Shown: positions 55,540 to 64,000 of the stretch, in pieces
How positions within the stretch are numbered: position 1 is the stretch's first letter
How the letters are laid out: each line of letters starts with the position of its first letter
Source: Leptobrachium leishanense
Lineage: Eukaryota; Chordata; Amphibia; Anura; Megophryidae
Direction: 5' to 3'
Assembly (NCBI GenBank): GCA_009667805.1
Contig: CM019075.1
Span: 15,267,738 to 15,331,737, forward strand
Length of the DNA: 64,000 nucleotides
Made by a program: the position numbers and the translations under genes
Notes under the pieces: generated by a model
What the model saw: the letters and a program-made list of their open reading frames with translations, nothing else
The model's database searches: none
Told to the model about the DNA's origin: nothing

Positions 55540-56690
55540 GGCAGGGAGAGTGTGTGCGCGGGCATGCAAGAACTTGTGTTCCAGTGTCTGAACGGAAAGG
55601 AGGTTTATGTAAAGGATCGTTAGGGTATGGGTAAAATGTGTGTGTATAAATATGTGGTTTTATGTGTCCGCGTTTTCAGTAAGTCTGTAAAATTGTATCG
55701 ATTATATAGAAACATGTTGGAGAAGAAGCGGGTGCCGACTGGGAATGTGCCAATGGGATTATAGAGCTGATATGCGACGGTCCAGGTATATATCAGATTA
55801 TTATGGTATGTTTCTCAGCAGAGGTATAACCACTGTGGGGGTGAACCAGTGAGATGATGATCCATGTGGCCCTGGAGATAAGAGAACGGGAGGTCTAAAT
55901 TCGATTCTAAATGTACAAAGACTGGGAGTGTTGTTTCAGGCCCTAATTCCATTTCCAGCCGTGGTATTCCATCAGTTACACTATTTGGGCCTAAAATGTA
56001 CAATGCTCCATCACTTTCCAGGTGTGAGCCAGGGCTGTTATATATATATTAAAAAGAAGTAGAGAGACAGATGGCGCTGATTGATATGTATATGCAGCTC
56101 CAAACACTTATGTATACCCTTTACAAAAATATAGAATAGAAATGGGTACTAGACCCAGTGTGAGCGCACTTAACTTAATTGTAGAAATTTCCAGCAATGG
56201 GACTGGATAGTCTTGATTTAAGAATCATTGTTGATGGAACCTAATATTAGAAAAATATAAACAGCTCCATGGTGCAATATTATTAGGATAAACACATAGG
56301 AAATAATTGTGGTGGTAGATAGTTTACGCTATGAACTCACAAAGATGGAGCCCCCTAGGCTCAGGAGATAGCGCCTTTTGACCACTCTGGGGGGGTCACA
56401 CCCCTGGTGTTAGATCGGGTCTTCAGAATAATTTCTTCAGAATGTTAACCACTTTCATCAGCAGTAGATACAGCCATAAACGATAAATATGGTCATAATG
56501 GCTTCTTTGATAACTTAGGAGAAAGAAAGAAGACCTCCATTGCGCAAGTATCAAAGTTCTAAGGTTATAAAATAACAATTTGGTACTCACAATCTCAAGA
56601 GCCTCTTAGAACAGTGGCTCAGTAGATAAACATGTAGACCAGTAATCAATTCTCAGACTGGAATTCTTGTTGTAGGTTAGCGATATTTAT
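55540..56690. other. Intergenic stretch, possibly Penelope-related terminal sequence at the end
   Basis: No gene found. The 56030-56690 part lies directly outside the Penelope terminal repeat and may be the rest of its LTR-like segment, but no second copy was available to test this. Confidence 0.3.
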
Positions 56691-56705
56691 TTAAAATATA
56701 TAAAA

Positions 56706-56750
56706 CAAAGAGACGCGTTTCGCCTGCATAATCTGTAGGCTTCCTCAGTC
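56706..56750 (-). ncRNA. Hammerhead-ribozyme-like motif at a Penelope terminal repeat
   Basis: Minus strand: CTGAGGA, one extra A, stem GCCT/AGGC closing an 11-nt loop, then GAAA, a palindromic CGCG and TC at the expected cleavage position. A stem I of about six pairs with a bulge can form between ACAGGA and TCTTTGT. Penelope-like elements are known to carry hammerheads with very short stem III in their LTR-like repeats, which fits. The unpaired A before stem II departs from consensus, so activity is uncertain. Confidence 0.45.
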
Positions 56751-57029
56751 CTGTAAATAAAAACGTTCATAGTCCTCCATTAAATAGCCGCTTAATATCA
56801 GTTGATAGTGAGCACCTGCAGTTCTCAATTGCTTGTGCATTTCAACTGCGATCTCGGCGTGCGTTCCACTACGTATCTTCCGGTCACGTGACCGGATATC
56901 GAGTTGTATTCCGGTTTTCAGTTGCGTTCCAGAGTGCGTTGCAACGAGTTCTTTCTTTCAGGTGGAACTTCCGATTGTTTTTGTGTGATATCACTTCCTT
57001 ATTCTATGCATCCTTCCTTTAATTAGATG
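56751..57029. repeat. Left 279-bp inverted terminal repeat of the Penelope-like element
   Basis: Reverse complement of 59094-59372 over its full length with about two mismatches seen by eye. It contains the palindrome 'ccggtcacgtgaccgg'. Confidence 0.95.
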
Positions 57030-57054
57030 CATAGAATTATGAAATTATAAATAT

Positions 57055-58807
57055 GAAAGAGAGGTTTCGAGATTATTAGGAGATATAGTTACTTACAAAT
57101 GTCTGAAGGGAGATCCTACGATGTCCATTGCCACTAAATTCTCAGATTATTTAGATAAAGGAAAAGAATTGGATATTCTAACAGAAGAAGAATACCAGTA
57201 TATATATGTACCACACCCAAAAGTTCCTGTCTTCTACTGCTTACCCAAAGTTCATAAAGATCTAGAGAATCCCCCCAGACGACCTATAGTCTCTGGAATA
57301 GGGTCAATCTCTTCCAATTTATCAGAATATTTGGATCACTTGTTACAACCATTAGTTGTCTCAACTCGATCTTATATAAAAGACACTATGGCTATTATCA
57401 AATCATTAGAAAATATAACTTGGGAAGATAGTTACCAACTGATCACTTGTGATGTTAATTCACTATATACTATAATCCCACACCAATTAGGATGTGAAGC
57501 TGCACAATATTTTCTGAAAGAGATAGGCCAATATGAGATGGAACAAGTGGAATTTGTAATTGAGGGTATTAGATTAATACTGGAAAATAATTACTTTTGG
57601 TTTGACCATAAATTCTACTTGCAGTTGACTGGAACAGATATGGGGACCAGGTTTGCCCCCAGCTATGCCAACCTGTTCATGGCATACTGGGAGCACCAGA
57701 TGGTATGGACCGGGCATCGCTGGGGGCAACACCTGGTCCTATATAAAAGATACATCGACAATGTCATAATTATTTGGAAGGGAGATGAATATGCTTTGAA
57801 AGAATTTACAACATACCTTAATACCAATCATTGGGGATAAAATTAGATTTCAAGATCAGCAATACAGAAGTAGAATATCTTGACTTGAATATATACATCG
57901 AAAATGGAATTATGAAGACCAGAACACACTTCAAGGATGTGAACGTCAACAGTTACATTGGTTTAGAGAGCGATCATTTTCCCCCATGGTTAAAAACTGT
58001 TCCTAAGGGACAAATGACTCGTCTTCGTAGAAATTGTACAGACATTCAGGAATTCCAAAACAATCCGACAAACTCATGAATGACTTTGTCGAGAAAGGTT
58101 ATACGAGAACAGAATTAGAACATACAAGAGAAATAATCCAAAATTCAGATAGAAGTATGCTATTGAATTACAAAGTTAAAGATAAAACCGATACAATTGA
58201 ACTTCCATTCGTTATGGACTACAATACCGGAAATAGGAACATGAAACGATACATTCAGAAGTATTGGTCAATACTAAAAGAAGATTCTATACTTAGGGAT
58301 ATTCTGCCAGCACAACCTCGGATTATATATAGAGGTGGAGGGAGTTTACGACAAAAACTAGTCAAAAATCATTTAAGGGAAGAAAAAATACAGACAAATT
58401 GGTTTGGACTTGCTTCCGGCTTTTATGGGTGCGGAGACTGTGTCAGTTGTAGAAAATCATGTAATAATAAGAGACATATTACCACATTCTGTGCCGGTCA
58501 TAATAACTACAAAATCAAAGATAAACTAACTTGCTTCTCTAAATATCTGATTTATGTGCTAAGATGTCCTTGTAATAAATATTATGTAGGTAAAACCACA
58601 CGGGCATTACAAGTCCGTGTGAATGAACATATCAACAACATTAATAGAAGTTATGACAAACATTGTGTTTCTAATCATTTTAAACTCAAACATAATAACA
58701 ACCCAATAGGGCTGGAATTCTTTGGTATTGAAAAAATAACTAAAAATTGGAGAGGTGAAGATCTTGATTTAAGATTGGCAAAAACTGAAATGAAATGGAT
58801 TTTCTAA
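57055..58807 (+). pseudogene. Penelope-like retroelement ORF: reverse transcriptase plus GIY-YIG endonuclease, with two frameshifts
   Basis: Reverse transcriptase part (57055-57840): LPKVHKDLENPPRRPIVSG, motif A LITCDVNSLYT, GTDMGTRFAPSYANLFM, motif C YIDN at 57751-57762. Penelope motif C is normally YIDD, so the second catalytic Asp is Asn here. The frame shifts near 57836 and again near 58060. The third piece (58034-58807) has a Cys cluster (CGDCVSC), then GIY-YIG motifs IYVL and YYVGKT, the catalytic-type Arg in LQVRVNEH, and the late Glu in KTEMKW. The N-terminal part before EVSRLLGDIVTYK is missing (5' truncation at the inverted repeat). This source copy could not make an active protein. 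Confidence 0.9.
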
Positions 58808-59093
58808 TTAAGTACTCTTGAACCAAATGGCTTAAATGCTGATTTTGAGATCTGTCATTTCCTTTAATACTGGGTTCTGGTATTGGGAATGATTCCATTA
58901 TATTCTGTCGCATGTGATGTTTTATTGGCCTTATATCCATGATAATATATGTTATATAGCTTACTGTATAGTTAATTAACTGCTATTTTATGTAAAGTGA
59001 GATTTTATTATATTATGATCATTCCGTTCAGATTCCATATGCGTTTCCACTAAAGTCAGTTATTATTGTTATTGGGTTGTTTTCAGCGGCATT
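58808..59093. other. 3' untranslated part of the Penelope-like element
   Basis: AT-rich sequence between the stop codon and the right inverted repeat. No frame. Confidence 0.5.
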
Positions 59094-59372
59094 CATCTAA
59101 TTAAAGGAAGGATGCATAGAATAAGGAAGTGATATCACACAAAAACAATCGGAAGTTCCACCTGAAAGAAAGAACTCGTTGCAACGCACTCTGGAACGCA
59201 ACTGAAAACCGGAATACAACTCGATATCCGGTCACGTGACCGGAAGATACGTAGTGGAACGCACGCCGAGATCGCAGTTGAAACGCACAAGCAATTGAGA
59301 ACTGCAGGTGCTCACTATCAACTGATATTAAGCGGCTATTTAATGGAGGACTTTGAACGTTTTTATTTACAG
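59094..59372. repeat. Right 279-bp inverted terminal repeat of the Penelope-like element
   Basis: Near-identical reverse complement of 56751-57029. It stops exactly where the hammerhead-like motif would begin, so this copy lacks the motif. Confidence 0.95.
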
Positions 59373-59435
59373 TTGTCTTCCATTGTTTTCCATATTGACA
59401 AAGAGAAGTTTTTTTTAGGAAATGGTGAATATTTG

Positions 59436-60268
59436 AATATATGGAGGAGCCCCTAAAAACACACCCGCACACCCTGAATATATGGAGGAGCCCCTAAAAA
59501 CACACCCGCACACCCTGAATATATGGAGGAACCCCTAAAGGACACCCACACACCCTGAATATATGGAGGAGCCCCTAAAAAGACACCCACACACCCTGAA
59601 TATATGGAGGAGCCCCTAAAAGACACCCGCACACCCTGAATATATGGAGGAGCTCCTAAAAAGACACCTGCACACCCTGAATATATGGAGGAGCCCCTCA
59701 AAAGACACCTGTACACCCTGAATATATGGAGGAGCCCCTAAAAATACACCCACACACCCTGAATATATGGAGGAGCCCCTAAAAAGACACCCACACACCC
59801 TGAATATATGGAGGAGCCCCTAAAAATACACCCACACACCCTGAATATATGGAGGAGCCCCTAAAAAGACATCCTGAATTTATGGAGGAGCCCCTAAAAA
59901 CACACCCACACACCCTGAATATATGGAGGAGCCCCTAAAAACAGACCCGCACACCCTGAATATATGGAGGAACCCCTAAACAGACACCCGCACACCCTGA
60001 ATATATGGAGGAGCCCCTAAAAAGACACCCGCACACCCTGAATATTTGGAGGAACCCCTAAAAAGACACCCGCACACCCTGAATATTTGGAGGAGCCCCC
60101 TAAAAGGACACCCACACACCCTGAATATATGGAGGAGCCCCTAAAAAGACACCCGCACACCCTGAATATATGGAGGAGCCCCTAAAAAGACACCCACACA
60201 CCCTGAATATATGGAGGAGCCCCTAAAAAGACACCCACACACCCTGAATATATGGAGGAACCCCTAAA
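59436..60268. repeat. About 41-bp minisatellite, roughly 20 copies
   Basis: The unit is 'atatatggaggagcccctaa' plus 'aaagacacccgcacaccctga', with small variants (aacccc, cacaca, one short unit at 59870). It begins about 65 bp after the Penelope-like element. Small minus-strand frames are shadows. Confidence 0.95.
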
Positions 60269-60429
60269 ATTAGGAATAGAGGGTATGGAATTCAATATAG
60301 GGATCATGCTTTCTATATAGGGAGCCTTATTAAGTTATTATGGTTTTGAGTTTCATGTAAATGACTAGTTCAAACCATAAGAAATGCAATTGACTTGGGA
60401 AGTGTATTCAGTAGAATCCTGTAATATAT

Positions 60430-60590
60430 ATTATTATTGTTATCATTTATATAGCGCCAACAGTTTCCGGAGCGCTTTACAATAACCAAAGTGAACAAAA
60501 TACAAATAAACGGACGTAAGATGGAAACAAGAGGTGTAGAGGGCCCTGCTCATAGGAGCTTACAGTCTATATATCATTTTCCAGGTTGCC
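60430..60590 (-). mobile_element. LINE 3' tail, minus strand
   Basis: Minus-strand 'gactgtaagctcctatgagc', 'agcgctccggaaactgttgg' and 'cgctatataaatgataacaa' form a typical CR1/L2-like 3' end. 5'-truncated. Confidence 0.7.
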
Positions 60591-60599
60591 ACATACTGA

Positions 60600-61680
60600 G
60601 GATTTTTACCTGCTCACTGTTTCCGTATGTAATTAGCTTAATGACAGGATACTTCATGCATACAAATGTCAGTTGCCTGAAGCCAGATTCAATTAACTAT
60701 TAATCTCATTACATCTGCAAAAGCAAATAATGACTAATATACCCCAGGCTAATACGGGAGTCAACCATACTAGGCTTTGTTTAATGGGGGTGGCCCATTG
60801 CTACCTAGGCTTTCTGCTTACTTTTTTTTTGTTTATTTAGGACTCATGGAAGAAAAATGCCACTCAGACTAAGGTGAGAGCGGCCAACGGACATCGACAG
60901 TTGACCAATTCAAACCCTGATGTAAGCAAGGTGGTTCCATAAAGCTCTCGTGTTCATCAAATTAGGTCAGTGAGGAAATGATGGCAGAAGCCAGCTGGTA
61001 AGGCGTTCTTTCCAGCCTGTTAGACCGGTCCTTGTGTCACGATTTCATAAAACCATTTGTACCTCTGGCACGGTGTTGGCTGCTATGCGTGTGATGCAGA
61101 GAATGCGTGTATTGAGGAGCGACATCGCAGGGGTTACCTGAAAAGCCCCCAAAATGTATTCATCATAAACAGTACAGTCTGTAGAAGAGATTTAGAAAAC
61201 AAAAAAAGTATTGTCTCTTATACTTATAATAAGTCTCATAAAATAGTTATTAGAAAAGCTAATATAGACTTACAATACAACATTTGCCCATAATTATGAG
61301 AATATAAAGTATGTGGAGAATATTCACATTAATAATAAAACCGTGTAGCACAAGATATAGATTAAAAACGATTAAATTGCGTGTATAGAATTTTTATGGA
61401 TCGTGATTATGTTACAGAGTGAAATGACAACAATCTACAAATGATTCAAAAAGTGCTACTGTGCAAAAGAAAATATTCCTTTCCGGACAGGAAACATATA
61501 TGATGCTGGTCCCTGTATACAGTATACTATCTACTCTTCCGATCCTTGGGTGGTCGTTAAAGCTAACTATCTTCAGGGAACAGAACGATACGTACCCAGC
61601 AAGGGTTAACAGATACCAGAATACGATGATATTCTTGGTTGGGATAACAGGGTTCTTAGTACCAGAAAAGATTGCTTGCA
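60600..61680. other. Intergenic stretch, no confident gene
   Basis: AT-rich sequence. An exon-like piece at 60841-60873 flanked by 'tttatttag' and 'gtgaga' was considered and not accepted. A 78-codon frame at 61057-61293 is featureless. Confidence 0.35.
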
Positions 61681-61681
61681 G

Positions 61682-61900
61682 CATGCCAATATCGATACAC
61701 AGAGCAGGTTCGTCAGGAATTGCCAGGTTGGTACACAGAACGGGTTCGTCAAGAATTTCCAGATCAGTACACAGAGCGGGTTCGTCAGGAATTGCCAGGT
61801 CAGTACACAGAGCGGATACATCAGGAATTGCCAGGTCCGGTACACATAGCGGTTTCGTCAGGAATTGCCAGGTTGGTACACAGAGTGGATACGTCAGGAA
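61682..61900. repeat. 36-bp minisatellite, first block (about 6 copies)
   Basis: The unit is 'ggaattgccaggtcggtaca' plus 'cagagcgggttcgtca'. It is continuous with 62841-63672 before the LINE insertion. Both strands are open in several frames because the unit is a multiple of three without stops. Confidence 0.95.
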
Positions 61901-62840
61901 CATGTCAAAGACTGAGCTCCTACTTATTCCTCCCTCTAATGCCGCCCCACCTCCTGACTTCTCGATCACGGTGGAGGGTATCACCATCTCCCCATCAAAC
62001 CAAGTTCGCTGTCTTGGAGTTACACTTGACTCTGCTCTTTCCTTCATCCCCACATCAAGTCTCTTTCCTCCTCCTGCCGATACCAACTGCGTAATATTTA
62101 CAGAATTCGGCCATTTCTTACCGCTGTCGCCACAAAACAACTCATACACGCCCTGGTAATCTCCCGACTCGACTATTGCAATAATCTCTTATCTGGCCTC
62201 CCTCTGTCCCCCGTTCTCCCCCCTACAATCCATCCTGAACGCCTCCGCCAGGCTAATTCACCTCACCCGCCGCTCTGTCTCTGCCGCTCCCCTCTGCGAG
62301 TCCCTTCACTGGCTTCCCATCCACTGCAGAATTAAGTTCAAAATCCTTATCCTTACCTACAAAAGCCTCACTAACTCAGCTCCCCACTACCTGTCCTCAC
62401 TAATCACAAATACACCCCAGCCCGCTCCCTAAGGTCAAACAGTGACCTGCGCCTAGCTTCTCCCCGCATCACCTCTTCCCATGATAGACTGCAGGGATTT
62501 CTCACGCGCAGCCCCCTCTCTCTGGAACGCTCTCCCTCGTGCTGTCAGACTTTCCCCTAACTTCTCTTCCTTCAAACGCTCCCTGAAAACATTCCTATTT
62601 AGGGAAGCCTACCACCCAACTCACTGACGCAACCATCAATCACTCTCACCTTACAGTCCTCTCCTCCTGGTTCCAACCCCAACCCTCCCAGATTGTGAGT
62701 TCCTACGGGAATAGGGCCCTCATCTCCTCCTGTACTGTTTGTCAAATGTTGTTCAATGTATTGTAACCCTGTCTATACTGTGCTTATTGTACAGCGCTGC
62801 GGAATATGCTGGCGCTTTATAAATAAAGAATAATAATAAT
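61901..62840 (+). mobile_element. L2/CR1-like LINE, 5'-truncated, inserted in the minisatellite
   Basis: Encoded pieces: [54 protein letters not shown], then a WNALP-type region, all in shifting frames. The 3' end 'gcgctttataaataaagaat' plus (AAT)n is identical over about 150 bp to 21143-21295. The array reads ...gtcaggaa before it and aattgcc... after it, so the insertion left at most a 2-bp visible duplication. Confidence 0.85.
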
Positions 62841-63672
62841 AATTGCCAGGTCGGTACACAGCGTGGGCTCGTCAGAAATTGCCAGGTCGGTACACAGAGC
62901 AGGTTCGACAGGAATTGCAAGGTCGGTACACAGAACGGGTTCATTAGGAATTTCCAGGTCGGTACACAGAGCGGGTTCGTCATGAATTTCCAGGTCGGTA
63001 CACAGAGCGGGTTTGTCAGGAATTGCCAGGTTGGTACGCCGAGCGGGTTCATCAAGAATTTCCAGATCGGTGCACAGAGCGGGTTCGTCAAGAATTTCCA
63101 GATCGGTACACAGAGCAGGTTCGTCAGGAATTTCCAGGTCGGTACACGGAGCGGGTTTGTCAGGAATTTCCAGGTCGGTACACAGAGCGGGTTCGTCATG
63201 AATTTCCAGGTCGGTACACAGAGAGGGTTTGTCAAGAATTTCCAGGTCGGTACACAGAGAGGGTTCGTCAAGAATTTCCAGATCAGTACACAGAGCGGGT
63301 TCGTCAGGAATTTCCAGGTCGGTACACAGAGCGGGTTTGTCAGGAATTTCCAGGTCAGTACACAGAGCATATATGTCAGGAATTGCCAGGTTGGTACACA
63401 GCGGATACATCAGGAATTGCCAGGTCGGTGCACAGTGCGGTTTCGTCAGGAATTGCCAGGTTGGTACACAGAGCGGATACGTCATGAATTGCCAGGTCAG
63501 TACACAGAGCGGATACATCAGGAATTGCAGGTCGGTACACAGAGCGGATACGTCAGAAATTGCCAGGTGGTACACAAAGCAGGTACGTCAGGAATTGCCA
63601 GGTCGGTACATAGAGCAGGTTCTCCAGGAATTTCCAGATCGGTACACAGAGCGGTTCCGTCAGGAATTGCCA
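62841..63672. repeat. 36-bp minisatellite, second block (about 23 copies)
   Basis: Same unit as 61682-61900, with scattered changes (gaatttccag for gaattgccag, gagaggg for gagcggg). It would encode a 12-residue repeat such as VGTQSGFVRNFQ, but no start context, splice signals or strand preference supports translation. Confidence 0.95.
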
Positions 63673-64000
63673 TGGTCAAATAAAGAGTAACCATATAACC
63701 ATATAACACTGAGGGATATTAGACCCACGTCAGAGCACTCGACGCCCGGCCAGCGAGCAGCGAAGATCGCGCTGCCGGGCGCCAGGTCTGAACCTCGACA
63801 CAGGACGTGACACCTGGGATCAATATGGAAGCGCGGTCACGCACATATTGGCTACTGGAGTCCTGGCATCCCTGCAGCGAGCTCTGTGGAGGTTGTGCAA
63901 TTTGACACCGAGGAGAACTATTTGTTCCTAATCTCCCGCTGATCGCATCGAGAGGAAGTGGCGGAATGCACCGCCCTCTCCGCCACAAAAACAGACTTAA
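63673..64000. other. Right edge of the window, nothing recognised
   Basis: GC-rich sequence with an 89-codon minus-strand frame at 63719-63988 without recognisable motifs. Confidence 0.4.

Noticed and set aside
60841..60873. Exon-like piece between tttatttag and gtgaga (DSWKKNATQTK)
   Set aside because: Splice-like signals are common by chance. The 11 residues match nothing I recognise, and no adjacent exon was found.
61412..62159. Frames of 232-245 codons across 61.4-62.2 kb
   Set aside because: They fuse minisatellite, LINE and flanking sequence. No continuous homology.
62753..63709. Frames of 205-252 codons encoding 12-residue repeats
   Set aside because: A 36-bp unit is a multiple of three, so frames stay open on both strands. 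One of the minus frames continues straight into a LINE tail.

Overview
The window is vertebrate chromosomal DNA, most likely from an anuran amphibian (frog). Two intron-rich genes are in the head-to-head arrangement also known from human 1q21.3: psmb4 (proteasome subunit beta type-4) on the minus strand at 4.1-10.8 kb, and selenbp1 (selenium-binding protein 1 / methanethiol oxidase) on the plus strand at 16.5-43.7 kb. The frog assignment rests on the repeat mix: DIRS, Tx1/L1-like, L2/CR1-like, Penelope-like, hAT, Tc1, Harbinger and TTAA elements in one window. The species cannot be named from the sequence.

Both gene models close. The six psmb4 coding exons have GT-AG junctions, keep phase and sum to 759 nt (252 aa plus stop). 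The twelve selenbp1 coding exons also have GT-AG junctions, sum to 1437 nt (478 aa plus stop), and begin with only four coding bases (ATGG) just downstream of a TATA box. psmb4 supplies a structural, non-catalytic beta subunit of the 20S proteasome. selenbp1 encodes a cytosolic copper-dependent methanethiol oxidase. The two share a 5.7-kb intergenic region but no obvious pathway.

Layout. 0-3.2 kb: LTR-like sequence, then a DIRS gag-like ORF split by a 1-kb hAT element. 4-10.9 kb: psmb4, whose introns hold a hAT element with a 27/28-bp tandem array and two further minisatellites (36 bp and 32 bp). 11-16.3 kb: a LINE end split by a palindrome-rich hAT element, then about 3.5 kb of minisatellites ending close to the selenbp1 promoter. 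16.5-35.4 kb: selenbp1 intron 1, holding nested transposons (TTAA element > Tx1-like LINE > Harbinger MITE), a Penelope-like fragment, a second palindrome-rich hAT and a broken Tc1. 35.4-43.8 kb: the remaining selenbp1 exons, with a SINE and two L2/CR1-like LINE fragments in the introns. 43.8-64 kb: gene-poor sequence with MITEs, LTR-like fragments, a Penelope-like element (reverse transcriptase plus GIY-YIG nuclease) with 279-bp inverted repeats, a 41-bp minisatellite and a 36-bp minisatellite split by a LINE.

The long open frames in several repeat regions (for example 7.3-8.3, 9.7-10.7, 13.2-16.3 and 61.7-63.7 kb) come from stop-free minisatellite units and are not annotated as proteins. 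No CRISPR array and no tRNA, rRNA or snRNA gene was recognised. I found no convincing new multi-gene system. The most unusual signals are the promoter-adjacent minisatellite cluster, the hammerhead-like motifs associated with Penelope-type sequence, and the 4-nt coding first exon.
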